A stretch of DNA of 64,000 nucleotides from Marinilabiliaceae bacterium (GTDB taxonomy: Bacteria; Bacteroidota; Bacteroidia; Bacteroidales; Marinilabiliaceae). The number at the start of each line of letters is the position of its first letter. The first letter of the stretch is position 1. Location of the stretch: positions 1-64,000 of the forward strand of contig JAFGBR010000055.1 in the NCBI GenBank assembly GCA_016933045.1, given 5' to 3'. Shown here in pieces: positions 18,743-28,190 of the stretch. The notes under the pieces are model-generated. The model was not told where the DNA came from. It was given only the letters and a program-made list of their open reading frames with translations, and ran no database searches. Position numbers and translations under genes: made by a program.

Positions 18743-19387
18743 TTATCTCATGTCAATTACTTCGACATTTGGATGTTCTTGTTTGTTAAATGTAAATTCT
18801 GAGTCGTTGTAAGGTTGGTTTGTTTCAAATTTGTTAACCTTAATGATATAATTGTTGCCATCTTTTCCTACTTGTTTCATGTAGTTTAGCGTTAAATCGC
18901 TTTTGTTAATAAGCAGTTTTATTCGAGAAAATGGTTTGTCATGGTTTTCGGGATATAAATCAATTTCATATAATGTTTTACCCGACTCAACTTTTTCGCC
19001 AATAAATCTGAATTTAAAACCCGATTCGTACATCGAAAATATTTTAGCAGGATTTAAACCACCTTCGTCATTTTCACCGGGCTCTGAAATATTTACTTCT
19101 TCGGCATCAATCAAATAGGTGTAAAGAGCTTTGCCGTCGAAATAGGTTTTAGTATCCATAAGATCTACGGTGTATTTATTTCCTTTTATTTTAATAGATC
19201 CATTATGTGTTTCTGCTATTTCTTCTTGAATATTTTCTAATGTAAATGAAAAATTAGCTTTTATAGTTTTATAACTCTTGGTTTTTACTGAAACTTCATC
19301 AAGAATTTTTTTTGCCTTTTCTGATTCTTGAGCTAATGTAAATAATGAAAATACAAGGACTGAAAGTAGTGTGATTGTTTTTTTCAT
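18743..19387 (-). CDS. lolA: Outer membrane lipoprotein carrier protein, LolA family
   Basis: About 214 residues starting at MKKTITLLSVLVFSLFTLAQ (19387); an ATG three codons upstream (19396) is also possible. After the signal peptide the protein has the LolA pattern: an N-terminal amphipathic helix (KAKKILDEVSVKTKSYKTIK), then beta strands with KGNKYTVDLMDTKTYFDGKA, LNPAKIFSMYESGFKF, and a C-terminal FTFNKQEHPNVEVIDMR. It would ferry lipoproteins across the periplasm to the outer membrane. It lies downstream of ftsK on the same strand, an arrangement often seen in Bacteroidota. Confidence 0.88.
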   Translation of the reverse strand: MKKTITLLSVLVFSLFTLAQESEKAKKILDEVSVKTKSYKTIKANFSFTLENIQEEIAETHNGSIKIKGNKYTVDLMDTKTYFDGKALYTYLIDAEEVNISEPGENDEGGLNPAKIFSMYESGFKFRFIGEKVESGKTLYEIDLYPENHDKPFSRIKLLINKSDLTLNYMKQVGKDGNNYIIKVNKFETNQPYNDSEFTFNKQEHPNVEVIDMR

Positions 19388-19452
19388 GAATATCATTTTT
19401 ATAATAATAGATAATGATGTTTTTTTAATAATTACAATAATTGTTCCAAATA

Positions 19453-21891
19453 TTATTTAATACCATTAAGAAGTTGTTCTAAATGGATATCATCTGCAAC
19501 CAAAACCTGTCTTGCTTTGCTACCTTCAAATGGGCCTACAATTCCGGCTGCTTCAAGTTGATCAATTATTCTACCAGCACGGTTATATCCGATAGAAAAA
19601 CGTCGTTGAATTAATGATGTTGATCCCATTTGGTTTGCTACAACAATACGAGCAGCTTCTTCAAACATAGAGTCGCGCTTTGATAGGTCAATTTCGCCCG
19701 GTTCATTTGAAGTACCTTCTCCTGCTGAGAATTCTGGAAGTAGGAAAGCACTGGGGTAGGCGCGTTGTTCACCTATAAAATCAACAATTTTTTCAACTTC
19801 GGGAGTGTCAACAAAAGCACATTGAACACGAACTAAGTCACTACCTTGTGAAATAAGCATGTCGCCTCGTCCAATTAACTGGTTTGCACCAGGAGAGTCA
19901 AGTATTGTTCGTGAGTCAATCATCGAAGCTACTTTAAAAGCAACCCGTGTTGGGAAGTTAGCTTTAATAACTCCGGTAATAATATTGGTTGAAGGTCGTT
20001 GAGTTGCAATAATCATGTGTATTCCAACGGCTCTTGCTAATTGTGCAATACGAGCAATAGGTAGTTCAACCTCTTTGCCAGCTGTCATTATTAAATCGGC
20101 AAATTCATCAATAATAACCACAATGTAAGGTAAAAAGCGATGTCCTTTTTCGGGGTTTAATTGTCGTTTTACAAATTTATGATTGTATTCTTTTATGTTA
20201 CGGGCATGAGCTTTTTTAAGAAGATCGTACCTCGAATCCATCTCCATTGTTAACGAGTTTAATGTAGAAACCACCCTTTGAACATCGGTAATAATTGGAT
20301 CTTCTTCATCGGGCATCTTTGCCAAAAAATGACGTTCAATTTTAGCATAAATATTTAACTCAACTTTTTTCGGGTCAACCAGAACTAGTTTTAGTTGTGA
20401 AGGGTGTTTTTTATATAATAATGATGTGATAATTGCATTTAATCCAACGGACTTTCCTTGTCCGGTAGCACCAGCAACAAGCATGTGTGGTGCTTTAGCT
20501 AAATCCAGCACAAAAGTTTCGTTCGAAATAGTTTTTCCTAAAGCAATTGGAAGATCATATTTTGTGGTTTGGAATTTTTTTGATTTAATAATTGAACGCA
20601 TTGAAACAACCATGGGGTCGGAGTTTGGAACTTCAATACCTATTGTACCTCTGCCCGGTATTGGTGCTATTATCCGAATTCCAAGTGCGGCAAGACTCAA
20701 AGCTATGTCATCTTCAAGATTTTGGATTTTTGATATTCGAACACCGGGAGCCGGAACAATCTCGTAAAGGGTTACGGTTGGTCCTATGGTAGCTTTAATG
20801 CTGGTAATGTTTATTTTGAAATCTTCAAGTGTTTTTACAATCTTTTCTTTATTAGCTAATAACTCTTCGTTACTTACCTCAACATTGTTTTTATGGTCAT
20901 CGAGCAACGATATTTCGGGGAATATGTACGATGATAAATCTTGAGTTTCGTCATAATCTTCAAGTTCTTCATTAAAACTGGTTAATTCATCATCTTCAAT
21001 AATATTTTTTTCTTCGGCAATTTCAAATTCAAGATCTTCAATAATGCCGGTTTTATTTGTTTGGTTATTTGTAGAATCGTCGTTATTAAATGTTATCTCG
21101 GTATCTGTAATCGGAATGGTTTTGTCGAAATTAATAATCTCATTATTATCGGTTGGTAAATCCTGGTTGGGTGAAATGTTGATGTTTTCGTTTTCAAAAG
21201 GTTTTTCCGATGTTTTTTCTGATTTATTTGTGTAGTTTATATCGTTGGTTTTTGCATTATCGTTTATTTCAGATTTGGTTTTTTTGCTAAAAGATTGTTT
21301 TAACAAGGGTATAAACCAATCGAATGTTGCAGATAAGTATATGGTAATTGTTATTAATACAAAAATAACAGTTCCTATGTATCCTAAAATAGAAATTAAC
21401 CATCGACTAACATAATAACCGTGAGCACCGCCAAGTAGGAGATATTGATCATCAATAGTGTTGATGAATACGAAACCAAGAGTAATGCTTACCCAGATTG
21501 TAAGAATTAATGAATGAAGAATTGTTTTTTTTACTGGTAAAATACGAGCCCCTAAAAGACGTAATCCAACAATAAAGAAGATAATAATGATTGATATAGA
21601 GGATATTCCAAACCATCGGTTAATAAATACATCGGTTAAATATGCTCCAATTTTACCGGTCCAGTTTTCAACACGTATACTGGAATCGGTTAATAAAACC
21701 CAAAAAGAGAGGTCGAATTTACTTTTATCAGCGGCTCCGGTGAAGAAAAATGAAACATAAGCAATCAAAATAAAAATACTTGATGCTAGTAGTGTAAGAC
21801 CTGAGATAAATTGGAATTTGACATTTTTGAAAGAATTAAGCCATTCTTTAATTGAAAACTTTGCGTTTTTTGTGTTGTTTTTTTTGGACAT
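19453..21891 (-). CDS. ftsK: DNA translocase FtsK/SpoIIIE
   Basis: 812 residues from MSKKNNTKNAKFSIKEWLNS at 21891; a longer frame to 21969 adds an unlikely N-terminal tail. Four or five membrane helices lie in the first 200 residues, then an acidic, Asn/Glu-rich linker (about 210-340), the ATP motor with Walker A VAGATGQGKSVGLNAI and Walker B YIVVIIDEFADLIM, and a C-terminal winged-helix gamma domain (QRRFSIGYNRAGRIIDQLE). It pumps chromosomal DNA at the division septum during dimer resolution. Linker length is moderate compared with E. coli FtsK. Confidence 0.95.
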   Translation of the reverse strand: MSKKNNTKNAKFSIKEWLNSFKNVKFQFISGLTLLASSIFILIAYVSFFFTGAADKSKFDLSFWVLLTDSSIRVENWTGKIGAYLTDVFINRWFGISSISIIIIFFIVGLRLLGARILPVKKTILHSLILTIWVSITLGFVFINTIDDQYLLLGGAHGYYVSRWLISILGYIGTVIFVLITITIYLSATFDWFIPLLKQSFSKKTKSEINDNAKTNDINYTNKSEKTSEKPFENENINISPNQDLPTDNNEIINFDKTIPITDTEITFNNDDSTNNQTNKTGIIEDLEFEIAEEKNIIEDDELTSFNEELEDYDETQDLSSYIFPEISLLDDHKNNVEVSNEELLANKEKIVKTLEDFKINITSIKATIGPTVTLYEIVPAPGVRISKIQNLEDDIALSLAALGIRIIAPIPGRGTIGIEVPNSDPMVVSMRSIIKSKKFQTTKYDLPIALGKTISNETFVLDLAKAPHMLVAGATGQGKSVGLNAIITSLLYKKHPSQLKLVLVDPKKVELNIYAKIERHFLAKMPDEEDPIITDVQRVVSTLNSLTMEMDSRYDLLKKAHARNIKEYNHKFVKRQLNPEKGHRFLPYIVVIIDEFADLIMTAGKEVELPIARIAQLARAVGIHMIIATQRPSTNIITGVIKANFPTRVAFKVASMIDSRTILDSPGANQLIGRGDMLISQGSDLVRVQCAFVDTPEVEKIVDFIGEQRAYPSAFLLPEFSAGEGTSNEPGEIDLSKRDSMFEEAARIVVANQMGSTSLIQRRFSIGYNRAGRIIDQLEAAGIVGPFEGSKARQVLVADDIHLEQLLNGIK

Positions 21892-22002
21892 CCTATTGCT
21901 TTTTACCTCGAACAAAAATAATAAATGCAACTTCAAATCGGGCAATGAAGTTGAACTAAATTTGAACAAAGTAATGACGGAAAAAAAGTGTATTTATTGT
22001 GA

Positions 22003-22683
22003 TTAGTTTAAAATAGAATTAACTAATTCATTTATTTCTTTAGGGGTTGACAATTTGTAATCATTTGGAACGGTCATGATTTCATCGCCTATTGAACCAG
22101 TTATTTTTGTTGCAATAAATTTGTAAGTTTTATTATAGTACTGAATTTCAAATTGAAGAGGTACTCCGTCGATTTCATTAAACGGAGAGTTTAATAATTT
22201 TCTGTTTATTTTTATGTTGTTTGTGAAATAGGCATTTATTTGATTTGGTTTATTGGTATTTGTTGAAATTATTACCTGGTAACAATCAATTCCGGCAATG
22301 TTTTTTATTGAGTCTTTGTTTATTTGATATTTAATTGGGGGATTGTTTTTAAAAAGAAACCATTGTTCATTTTTATATAATGGATAATAGAGTTTTCGGT
22401 TAACAACCTTAAAAAGTGTATAGCAACTATCGCCGTTAGCACGCGATAAGTATTCGAGCATGAAAATATTTAAATCACTTTTAATTTTAAATTTAAGTTC
22501 ATTGGGAGTGAAAAAAAGTGACATTTCTTCGGGCAAAATATTTGCTATTGGCTGTTCTGATATTTGAACAGGATATTCAATTTTATATTCAATATTACCA
22601 ATATTATGTATCTCGGTTTTTTTTTCCGGGATACAAGAGTAGAGAATTGAAGTAGTTAGTATATAAAGTATTATTCGATTCAT
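22003..22683 (-). CDS. Hypothetical lipoprotein
   Basis: 226 residues with a lipoprotein signal (MNRIILYILTTSILYSC, Cys17). The body is beta-rich and resembles proteins of the GLPGLI/DUF4412 kind, which have an N-terminal region starting with EIHNIGNIEYKIEYPVQ and a later core YKFIATKITGSIGDEIMTVP. I cannot name a function. It is followed by ftsK on the same strand with a 111-nt gap. The mature protein would sit in the periplasm or on the outer membrane. Confidence 0.75.
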   Translation of the reverse strand: MNRIILYILTTSILYSCIPEKKTEIHNIGNIEYKIEYPVQISEQPIANILPEEMSLFFTPNELKFKIKSDLNIFMLEYLSRANGDSCYTLFKVVNRKLYYPLYKNEQWFLFKNNPPIKYQINKDSIKNIAGIDCYQVIISTNTNKPNQINAYFTNNIKINRKLLNSPFNEIDGVPLQFEIQYYNKTYKFIATKITGSIGDEIMTVPNDYKLSTPKEINELVNSILN

Positions 22684-22836
22684 TAGCAGGGATACCAGTA
22701 TATAATTATTTCAAAAATATACATTAAAAAAATAGTAATGTATTTAATTGGTAATATAATTACCTGAGTTTATCAAAAAATAATAAGACATACCATCTAA
22801 TGAGTCGAAATACTATTAAAAGAAAGGAATAAAAGA

Positions 22837-23217
22837 TTAAGATATTGATTGAAAAGCATGTTCAATAACCATTGAAAGATCTTTTTTTAACCATGGCTTA
22901 ACCATGTATTTAAATACTTTTCCTTCGTTCATGGCTTTTATCATTACCTCAGGATCGGTAAAAGCTGTTAATAATATGCATACTTTTTCGGGATTTCGTT
23001 TTTTTATTAATTCAATAAATTCCATACCATTTAACCCCGGCATTTTTAAATCAGTTACAATAACATGAATGTCCTGTTCTCGTAAAAGCTTAAGAGCCTC
23101 ATCTGCCGAAAGAGCTGTTTCGACCTCATAATCTTTTTTAAAATGAGCCCTGAATAATTCCAGGTTGATTGGCTCATCATCAACGTACAAAACTTTTTTT
23201 TGAGTTATTTGATTCAT
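22837..23217 (-). CDS. Single-domain response regulator (CheY-like)
   Basis: A 126-residue receiver domain with no output domain. The acidic pocket Asp13-Asp14 (YVDDEPIN), phospho-acceptor Asp56 (VIVTDLKMPG), Thr84 (ILLTAFTD) and Lys107 (YMVKPW) are all in place. The KPW ending resembles receivers that are the N-terminal part of HD-GYP or SpoIIE-type regulators, so a partner protein elsewhere is likely. No kinase gene is adjacent, so the upstream signal is unknown. Confidence 0.9.
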   Translation of the reverse strand: MNQITQKKVLYVDDEPINLELFRAHFKKDYEVETALSADEALKLLREQDIHVIVTDLKMPGLNGMEFIELIKKRNPEKVCILLTAFTDPEVMIKAMNEGKVFKYMVKPWLKKDLSMVIEHAFQSIS

Positions 23218-23298
23218 GTTGTATATGTGAATGATGCTAATATTAAATATATAAAAAAAACAGATAATGTGGTAGTTTTAATTGTAAAAAAACTATAA

Positions 23299-24081
23299 TC
23301 AATCTAATTTTTTTGCTTCATTCCATATTTTATCCATCTCGTTTAAACTCATCTCTTTTAAGTTTAAACCTTTTTTAATGGTTTTAGATTCGAGATAGTT
23401 AAATCGTTTAATGAATTTGCGATTGGTTCTTTCTAAGGCATTTTCGGGGTTTATGCCATATAATCGTGCAGCGTTAATAATTGAAAATAATAGATCTCCA
23501 AATTCTTGTTCCATTTTATCATGGTCGAATTTTGCTATTTCGGTTTGTAATTCTTTTAATTCTTCATATACTTTTTCCCAAACCTGTTCTTTATGTTCCC
23601 AGTCGAAACCAACCCCTCTGGCTTTGTCTTGTATTCGGTTTGCTTTAACCAAAGCGGGCAATGATAAAGGAACTCCTTCAAGAACCGATCTGTTTCCGTC
23701 TTTCTCTTTTAGTTTTAACTGTTCCCAGTTTTCTTCTACTTCTTTAGAGTTACTTACTTTAGTATTACTAAAAATGTGAGGATGGCGATAAATGAGTTTT
23801 TCAGTTAATGAATCAATTACACTTTTTATATCGAAAAGATTATTTTCCTCTCCAATTTTTGCATAAAAAACAATATGCAATAGCAAATCGCCAAGTTCCT
23901 TTTTAATTAAAGTGGAATCGTTCTTTATTATAGCATCTGCCAGTTCGTATGTCTCTTCGATGGTTAATGTTCGAAGTGATTCATTGGTTTGTATTTTGTC
24001 CCAAGGACATTTTTCACGTAATTCATCCATAATTTTAAGTAAATTATGAAATGATTCAAGTTTTTGATTATGATCTGACAT
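23299..24081 (-). CDS. mazG: Nucleoside triphosphate pyrophosphohydrolase
   Basis: A 260-residue tandem-domain MazG. The first all-helical domain contains CPWDKIQTNESLRTLTIEE with EETYE, and ELGDLLLHIVFYAKIGEE supplies the ExxD metal ligands. The second domain repeats the pattern with EELKELQTEIA and EQEFGDLLFSIINAARL. It hydrolyses NTPs to NMP and pyrophosphate and can remove non-canonical nucleotides or lower ppGpp under stress. Length is normal for the two-domain form. It is read away from phoH, with a 118-nt divergent spacer. Confidence 0.94.
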   Translation of the reverse strand: MSDHNQKLESFHNLLKIMDELREKCPWDKIQTNESLRTLTIEETYELADAIIKNDSTLIKKELGDLLLHIVFYAKIGEENNLFDIKSVIDSLTEKLIYRHPHIFSNTKVSNSKEVEENWEQLKLKEKDGNRSVLEGVPLSLPALVKANRIQDKARGVGFDWEHKEQVWEKVYEELKELQTEIAKFDHDKMEQEFGDLLFSIINAARLYGINPENALERTNRKFIKRFNYLESKTIKKGLNLKEMSLNEMDKIWNEAKKLD

Positions 24082-24199
24082 TTTTTCGTGATTTTTTTAC
24101 TAACACTCTTAATTATCTGTTTAATGATGAAGGAAAGATGGTTAGAAATGCAAAAAAAATATTGTTTATTTGTAGTTCAAAAATAGGTATTATTCTTTT

Positions 24200-25156
24200 A
24201 TGATTGAAAAACTAATTTATCTTGATTCGGTCGAACTGGTCGATTTTATGGGTATAAATAATGTAAATTTAGAAATAATACGAAATCAGTTTCCAAAGTT
24301 AAAAATCGTTGGTCGGGGAAACTGGTTAAAAGCTATGGGTGATGCTGAGGAAGTTGCAACGTTTGAAGAAAAAATAAATCAGTTACTCGATTATTATCAT
24401 GAGTATAATAAACTGGATGAGAATTCGGTTAGTGAGATATTAAAAAGTGATTCTGTTGATTTATTAAAGAGTAATGAAACTGATTTAATTCTTTTTGGAG
24501 TTAACGGAAAACCTATTAAATCCCGAACCCCTAATCAGCGTGTTTTAGTAGATAGTTTTGAAAAAAATGATTTGTTGTTCGCTATAGGTCCAGCTGGTTC
24601 AGGTAAAACTTATACTGCCATTGCACTTGCTGTTAAGGCTTTGAAATCGAAAGTGGTACGGCGTATTATTTTGAGTCGGCCGGCCGTGGAGGCAGGTGAG
24701 AAACTTGGATTTTTACCTGGAGATATGAAAGAAAAGATTGATCCGTATTTACAGCCTTTATACGATGCTTTACAGGATATGATTCCGGCTGTTAAGCTAA
24801 AGGAATATATGGAAAATGGCACTATTCAAATAGCACCATTGGCATTTATGAGAGGAAGAACATTAAATAATGCATTTGTAATATTGGATGAGGCTCAGAA
24901 TACCACAAATAATCAGCTAAAAATGTTTTTAACCCGAATGGGAGCTAATGCTAAATTTGTTGTTACTGGCGATGTAACTCAGATTGATTTGCCTCAGCCG
25001 CAAAATTCGGGTTTGGTGCAAGGAATGAAAATACTGAAAGGAATAAAAGGTGTTAAAATTGTAATGTTTGATGTTAAAGATATTGTTCGTCACAAATTGG
25101 TTCAGGATATTGTTGAAGCTTATTCGCGCGAACAAAATAATAATGTAAGGGTTTAG
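24200..25156 (+). CDS. phoH: PhoH family ATPase
   Basis: A 318-residue PhoH-like P-loop ATPase. Walker A is GPAGSGKT at residues 130-137, Walker B is VILDEAQN at 227-234, and the N-terminal 100 residues form the KH-like domain of the PhoH/YbeZ group. YbeZ-type proteins act with the YbeY endoribonuclease in ribosome and RNA quality control, though no ybeY gene is in this window. It is 32 nt upstream of purC on the same strand. Confidence 0.92.
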   Translation: MIEKLIYLDSVELVDFMGINNVNLEIIRNQFPKLKIVGRGNWLKAMGDAEEVATFEEKINQLLDYYHEYNKLDENSVSEILKSDSVDLLKSNETDLILFGVNGKPIKSRTPNQRVLVDSFEKNDLLFAIGPAGSGKTYTAIALAVKALKSKVVRRIILSRPAVEAGEKLGFLPGDMKEKIDPYLQPLYDALQDMIPAVKLKEYMENGTIQIAPLAFMRGRTLNNAFVILDEAQNTTNNQLKMFLTRMGANAKFVVTGDVTQIDLPQPQNSGLVQGMKILKGIKGVKIVMFDVKDIVRHKLVQDIVEAYSREQNNNVRV

Positions 25157-25188
25157 TTTATATATTAACAATTATAATAGTAGAAAAA

Positions 25189-26139
25189 ATGAGTAGTAAG
25201 TCGGTTGTTCAGATAAATTATGAGTTTCCCGGACAAAAGAGTGTTTATAAAGGAAAAGTACGTGATGTTTATAACATTAATGATAAGTATTTAGTAATGG
25301 TGGTATCAGATCGTATTTCGGCTTTTGATGTTGTATTACCTAAGGGTATTCCATTTAAAGGTCAGGTTCTGAATCAAATTGCATCAAAATTTTTAGATGC
25401 AACATCTGATATTGTCCCTAACTGGAAAGTGGCAGTTCCTGATCCAACAGTAACCATTGGTTATATGTGTGAACCATATAAAGTTGAGATGGTTATAAGG
25501 GGTTATTTAACCGGACATGCATGGCGTGAGTATAAAGAAGGAAAAAGAACATTATGTGGCGTTGTGTTGCCCGAAGGAATGAAAGAAAATCAAAAGTTTG
25601 ATAATCCAATTATTACACCAACAACAAAGGCAGCTGAAGGACATGATGAGGATATTTCGAGAGATGATATTATTAATAGTGGGTTGGTAAATGCATCGGA
25701 ATATGAGATGTTAGAACAATATACACAGGCATTATTTGCCCGTGGTACTGAAATGGCTGCTGAAAAGGGATTGATTTTGGTAGATACTAAATATGAGTTT
25801 GGGAAAAAAGATGGAAAAATATATTTGATTGATGAAATTCATACTCCCGATTCTTCGCGTTATTTTTATGCAGATGGTTATACAGAAAGATTGGAAAAAG
25901 GAGAAGCTCAAAAGCAATTGTCGAAGGAATTTGTACGTCAGTGGTTAATTGAAAATGGCTTTCAGGGAAAAGAAGGTCAGCAAGTGCCTGATATGTCTGA
26001 TGAATTTATTACCCAGGTTTCGGAGCGATATATTGAGTTATTCGAAAATATTACCGGTGATAAGTTTGTAAAAGCCGATGCCAGTAATGTTTCGTCTCGT
26101 ATTGAGAAAAACGTTATGGAAGCTCTTACTAAATTATAA
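25189..26139 (+). CDS. purC: Phosphoribosylaminoimidazole-succinocarboxamide (SAICAR) synthase
   Basis: A 316-residue purine biosynthesis enzyme that joins CAIR and aspartate using ATP. Recognisable parts are [20 protein letters not shown] with the glycine-poor ATP loop, [39 protein letters not shown], the Asp-rich [14 protein letters not shown] and KEFVRQWL. The length is that of the longer PurC type, above the 240 or so residues of the short bacterial form. A terminator hairpin follows at 26170. Confidence 0.95.
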   Translation: MSSKSVVQINYEFPGQKSVYKGKVRDVYNINDKYLVMVVSDRISAFDVVLPKGIPFKGQVLNQIASKFLDATSDIVPNWKVAVPDPTVTIGYMCEPYKVEMVIRGYLTGHAWREYKEGKRTLCGVVLPEGMKENQKFDNPIITPTTKAAEGHDEDISRDDIINSGLVNASEYEMLEQYTQALFARGTEMAAEKGLILVDTKYEFGKKDGKIYLIDEIHTPDSSRYFYADGYTERLEKGEAQKQLSKEFVRQWLIENGFQGKEGQQVPDMSDEFITQVSERYIELFENITGDKFVKADASNVSSRIEKNVMEALTKL

Positions 26140-26169
26140 AAATATTTTTTAATAAATATAATACATTTG

Positions 26170-26198
26170 TCCGGGTATAATTATCCGGATTTTTTTTA
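26170..26198 (+). terminator. Intrinsic terminator after purC, directly in front of the next start codon
   Basis: TCCGGGTA at 26170-26177 pairs with TATCCGGA at 26182-26189 (one G-U pair, loop TAAT), followed by T at 26190-26197. The run ends only a few bases before the ATG at 26203. Confidence 0.75.
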
Positions 26199-26202
26199 TA
26201 AT

Positions 26203-27279
26203 ATGAATAACAGAATAATACTTTTAAAGCAGCTTTTGCCAGGACTATTACCATTAATTTTTTTCATTGTAGCTGATGAGTTATGGGGCACTAAAGTTGG
26301 ATTAATAGTAGCTATAGCATTTGGTATAATTGAAATTGGTTTTGGTTATTTGAAGGGACAAAAGCCTGATAAATTTATTTTATTGGATTTAGGTTTAATT
26401 GTTGTAATGGGCTTAATTTCTATAGTACTCGAAAACGATTTCTTTTTTAAACTAAAACCTGTGATTATTGGGTTTATTATGAGTGTTATGTTAGGTATTG
26501 CTGTATTTATTCCGGGTAATATTATGCTTGATATGTCGAGAATATATATGAAAAATATAGAGATAAATCCTTGGCAGCAATGGGAATTTAAGCAAAGTTT
26601 AAAGCTTTTTTTTTATTTGTTGCTGGTACATACTGTTGTTACATTGGGTGTTTCGTTGTGGGGAACAACACGAGAATGGGGTTTGATTAGTGGACCAGGA
26701 TTTTTTATTGTGTTTGGTGTTTTTATGCTTGTTGAAGTGTATCGGAAAAAAATACAATACAAGAGGTTTAAAAATGAGGAGTGGCTTCCATTGGTCGATG
26801 AGGATGGTAAGGTTGTTGGCAGTGCTCCACGAAGTGTCGTTCATAAAGGGTCGAAACTGCTGCATCCGGTTGTTCATTTGCATGTTATTAATGAAAGACA
26901 AATATATTTACAAAAAAGACCAATGAATAAACTGGTTCAGCCCGGAAAGTGGGATACTGCTGTTGGAGGACATATTGCAGCCGGAGAATCAGTAGAGTTG
27001 GCTTTAAAACGGGAGGCGAAAGAAGAAATTGGGTTGGCTAATTTTAAAGCCTCTTTGTTAAATCAATATATTTGGATGAGTGATATTGAAAATGAATTGG
27101 TGTTTATGTTTATTGCAGATTATTCAGGTAAACTCACTCCGCATTCAGATGAAGTTGAGGAAGGTCGGTTTTGGACGTTAACCGAAATTGAACAAAAATT
27201 AGGAAAAAATTTTTTCACCTCTAATTTTGAAAAAGAGTTTAAAATACTAAAGGAAAAGAAGATAATTACGACTGAATGA
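26203..27279 (+). CDS. Fusion of a YciB-like membrane domain and a Nudix hydrolase
   Basis: 358 residues. The N-terminal part (about 5-180) has five or six membrane segments and resembles the intracellular septation A (YciB/IspZ) family. The C-terminal part (about 195-358) is a Nudix hydrolase with a complete box: Gly256, Glu262, Arg270-Glu271, Glu274-Glu275 and Gly277. The PLVDEDGKVVGSAPRSVVHKGS lead-in is like that of IPP isomerase or YfcD-type Nudix proteins. Substrate is unknown. The ATG at 26203 was preferred over a TTG at 26167, because the latter would start before the purC terminator hairpin. The 3' end overlaps the convergent methylase gene by 14 nt. Confidence 0.85.
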   Translation: MNNRIILLKQLLPGLLPLIFFIVADELWGTKVGLIVAIAFGIIEIGFGYLKGQKPDKFILLDLGLIVVMGLISIVLENDFFFKLKPVIIGFIMSVMLGIAVFIPGNIMLDMSRIYMKNIEINPWQQWEFKQSLKLFFYLLLVHTVVTLGVSLWGTTREWGLISGPGFFIVFGVFMLVEVYRKKIQYKRFKNEEWLPLVDEDGKVVGSAPRSVVHKGSKLLHPVVHLHVINERQIYLQKRPMNKLVQPGKWDTAVGGHIAAGESVELALKREAKEEIGLANFKASLLNQYIWMSDIENELVFMFIADYSGKLTPHSDEVEEGRFWTLTEIEQKLGKNFFTSNFEKEFKILKEKKIITTE

Positions 27280-27970
27280 TGAAAATTGTTGGTCGTTTAT
27301 TTAAGTTTGGTTTTTTATTTTTCCATTCATTAATCGTTTTTGTTTGAATAAACTCAGTTTCTAAGGTAATATCGCTAGCAATACACATTCGGGTTTGAGG
27401 GTTACAGCTTGCAATAATATCGTCGAGTAACTGCATATTTCGATAAGGAGTTTCAATAAAAAGCTGGGCTTGGTTTTCTTTTTTCGATCTTAGTTCGTAG
27501 TTTTTTAAAGCGTTTATTTTTTCGTGTCGCTGAATGGGCAAATAACCGTTGAATGCAAAACTTTGTCCATTAAGCCCAGATGCCATCATTGCAAGTAGTA
27601 TTGATGAGGGGCCTACTAATGGAATAACCTGAATTTTTTTTTTGTGAGCTAGTTCAACAAGGTTTGCTCCCGGGTCGGCAACTCCCGGACAGCCGGCTTC
27701 TGAAATAATCCCAATGCTTTCGCCATTTAATGCCGGGGTAATTATTGATGAAAGTTCGGCAGGTTTAGTGTTTTTGTCTAATACAGAAAAATGAAGATCA
27801 TCAATAACAATTGCAGGATTGACCTTTTTAAGGTAACGACGTGCTGTTCTAATATTTTCAACCGCAAAGTATTTTAATGAGGTGCAAATGTTTACAATTT
27901 CATTTGGAATAACACTGTTTATATTTGTATCACCAAGTGTATTTGGAATGAGAAATAATTTTCCTGCCAT
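27266..27970 (-). CDS. Tetrapyrrole-methylase-family SAM-dependent methyltransferase (RsmI-like)
   Basis: 234 residues with the RsmI/tetrapyrrole methylase fold: an N-terminal LFLIPNTLGD in place of the usual PTPIGN, GIISEAGCPGVADPGANLV (about 88-106), then VIPLVGPSSILLAMMASGL (about 114-132), and QLFIETPYRN. RsmI methylates the 2'-OH of C1402 in 16S rRNA. The altered N-terminal motif and shorter length suggest this is the RsmI paralogue common in Bacteroidota rather than RsmI itself. A -7-like TACTTTTG lies at 27997-27990, 20 nt upstream of the start. Confidence 0.85.
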   Translation of the reverse strand: MAGKLFLIPNTLGDTNINSVIPNEIVNICTSLKYFAVENIRTARRYLKKVNPAIVIDDLHFSVLDKNTKPAELSSIITPALNGESIGIISEAGCPGVADPGANLVELAHKKKIQVIPLVGPSSILLAMMASGLNGQSFAFNGYLPIQRHEKINALKNYELRSKKENQAQLFIETPYRNMQLLDDIIASCNPQTRMCIASDITLETEFIQTKTINEWKNKKPNLNKRPTIFIIQS

Positions 27971-28190
27971 TATTTAAATTTTAAAGCATCAAAAGTATAA
28001 AAAGTATTTAATTTGAGTATGTAAATATGTTAACTGGGTTATTAGTTAGGAGATGATTTATAGTATTAAATCTGTTTGTATTATTTCATTCGCCAAAACA
28101 AGCTGTTTAATGGTCAATATAATAAATAATTTAATTTTTATTCCTATATATTTGGCCATTAATTATGTTTATTTCGAAAGTCAATATTAT

